Positions 63,488 to 64,000 of a DNA stretch of 64,000 bases are shown here, in pieces; the first letter of the stretch is position 1, and every line of letters starts with the position of its first letter. The stretch is from assembly GCF_949628265.1 (NCBI RefSeq), contig NC_088788.1:20694335-20758334 (forward strand), read 5' to 3'. Under the pieces are notes generated by a model, which did no database searches, was not told the DNA's origin, and saw only the letters and a list, made by a program, of their open reading frames with translations. Position numbers and translations under genes: made by a program. The stretch comes from Cloeon dipterum. Its lineage: Eukaryota > Arthropoda > Insecta > Ephemeroptera > Baetidae.

Positions 63488-64000
63488 ATCAGTTTTCAGA
63501 CAATCTGCGAATGTACATAAAAAGACTTATGGGGCGCTCAGCTGACACCGCAGTGTTCATGTTCCTCGGGGGAGGGAAATTTTGTAATTTAATATTTGTG
63601 AAACTCGCAACTGGTGGACCAGAATTAATTTTCTACATAATCTACCAAATCTTTTGATTAGGAATGTTAAAAATAGATTTTACATGTTCACTCGGTTCTT
63701 TCATGGTCTGATGTAACGCGAAAACGCCATTTCAACTACTTTGTACAAAGTTGCTATTAAATTTGTATGAAAAAAAATAATTGAGAGTAAATTATAATAT
63801 ATCGTGTGAAAAAATTTGCTGTTTTATTGACGCGTTAGTTTTCATGTCTAAAACCCCAACACTTTGACTGCATGTTATTTAATTATAAAATTTCGGAAGT
63901 GGTTTTTCTGCAAAATTTAAAACAATTTGAATAAGTTATATTTTCCCCTTTAATTGATTTTAACTTGTTGAATCTTCGAAATAGAGTGGATATTTAATGA
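63488..64000. other. 3' flank of the last gene
   Basis: This is a likely 3' UTR with an ATTAAA variant poly(A) signal at 63756-63761, followed by AT-rich DNA. Nothing else is seen. Confidence 0.4.
63756..63761 (+). terminator. possible polyadenylation signal (ATTAAA)
   Basis: The common ATTAAA variant lies about 270 nt past the stop codon of the last gene. Confidence 0.3.

Overview
This is a eukaryotic nuclear window, almost certainly from an arthropod and probably an insect. Genes have short GT-AG introns and long AT-rich intergenic DNA. The window carries a tandem array of divergent ionotropic receptors (IRs, the arthropod chemoreceptor branch of the glutamate-receptor superfamily), an NPC2/ML-domain lipid carrier and a nuclear-type tRNA-Asp. 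The species cannot be assigned from the sequence. All gene models below were assembled by hand from reading frames, splice sites and phase. No transcript or database evidence was available.

Left arm (1-15.8 kb, all genes on the minus strand). The order is: the 5' end of an unrecognised single-pass membrane protein that runs off the left edge; a complete three-exon NPC2-like gene (149 aa); then three tandem six-exon IR genes with identical exon phases. IR copies 2 and 3 are intact (814 aa each). Copy 1 is interrupted by a single in-frame TGA. All three encode an unusually long (about 330-355 aa) low-complexity cytoplasmic tail after the last membrane helix. Decayed IR fragments lie between the genes and inside one intron. 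About 2.55 kb is almost identical between the copy 1/2 and copy 2/3 junctions, which indicates recent unequal exchange or gene conversion.

Middle (15.8-55.9 kb). This is a gene desert with no coding gene I can support. CpG-rich islands containing homeodomain-type AT motifs alternate with AT-rich DNA. There are four copies of an apparently undescribed dispersed repeat, a possible non-LTR retrotransposon relic, a (CT)n tract, a CCGTCTAAA array and a (TA)n tract.

Right arm (55.9-64 kb, plus strand). An eight-exon, divergent, heavily shortened paralogue of CNOT1/Not1 (the CCR4-NOT deadenylase scaffold) keeps the MIF4G domain and part of the C-terminal NOT1 region. It lacks the N-terminal HEAT repeats, the CNOT9-binding domain and the end of the NOT1 domain, and carries a 4-bp tandem duplication that breaks one exon. 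A tRNA-Asp(GTC) follows. The last gene is a three-exon gene for a 199-aa Ser/Gly/Pro-rich protein. In order, it has an LC8-type VQT motif, a BH3-like helix and a hydrophobic C-terminus, the layout of vertebrate BIM/BMF. It is the most speculative but most interesting candidate in the window.
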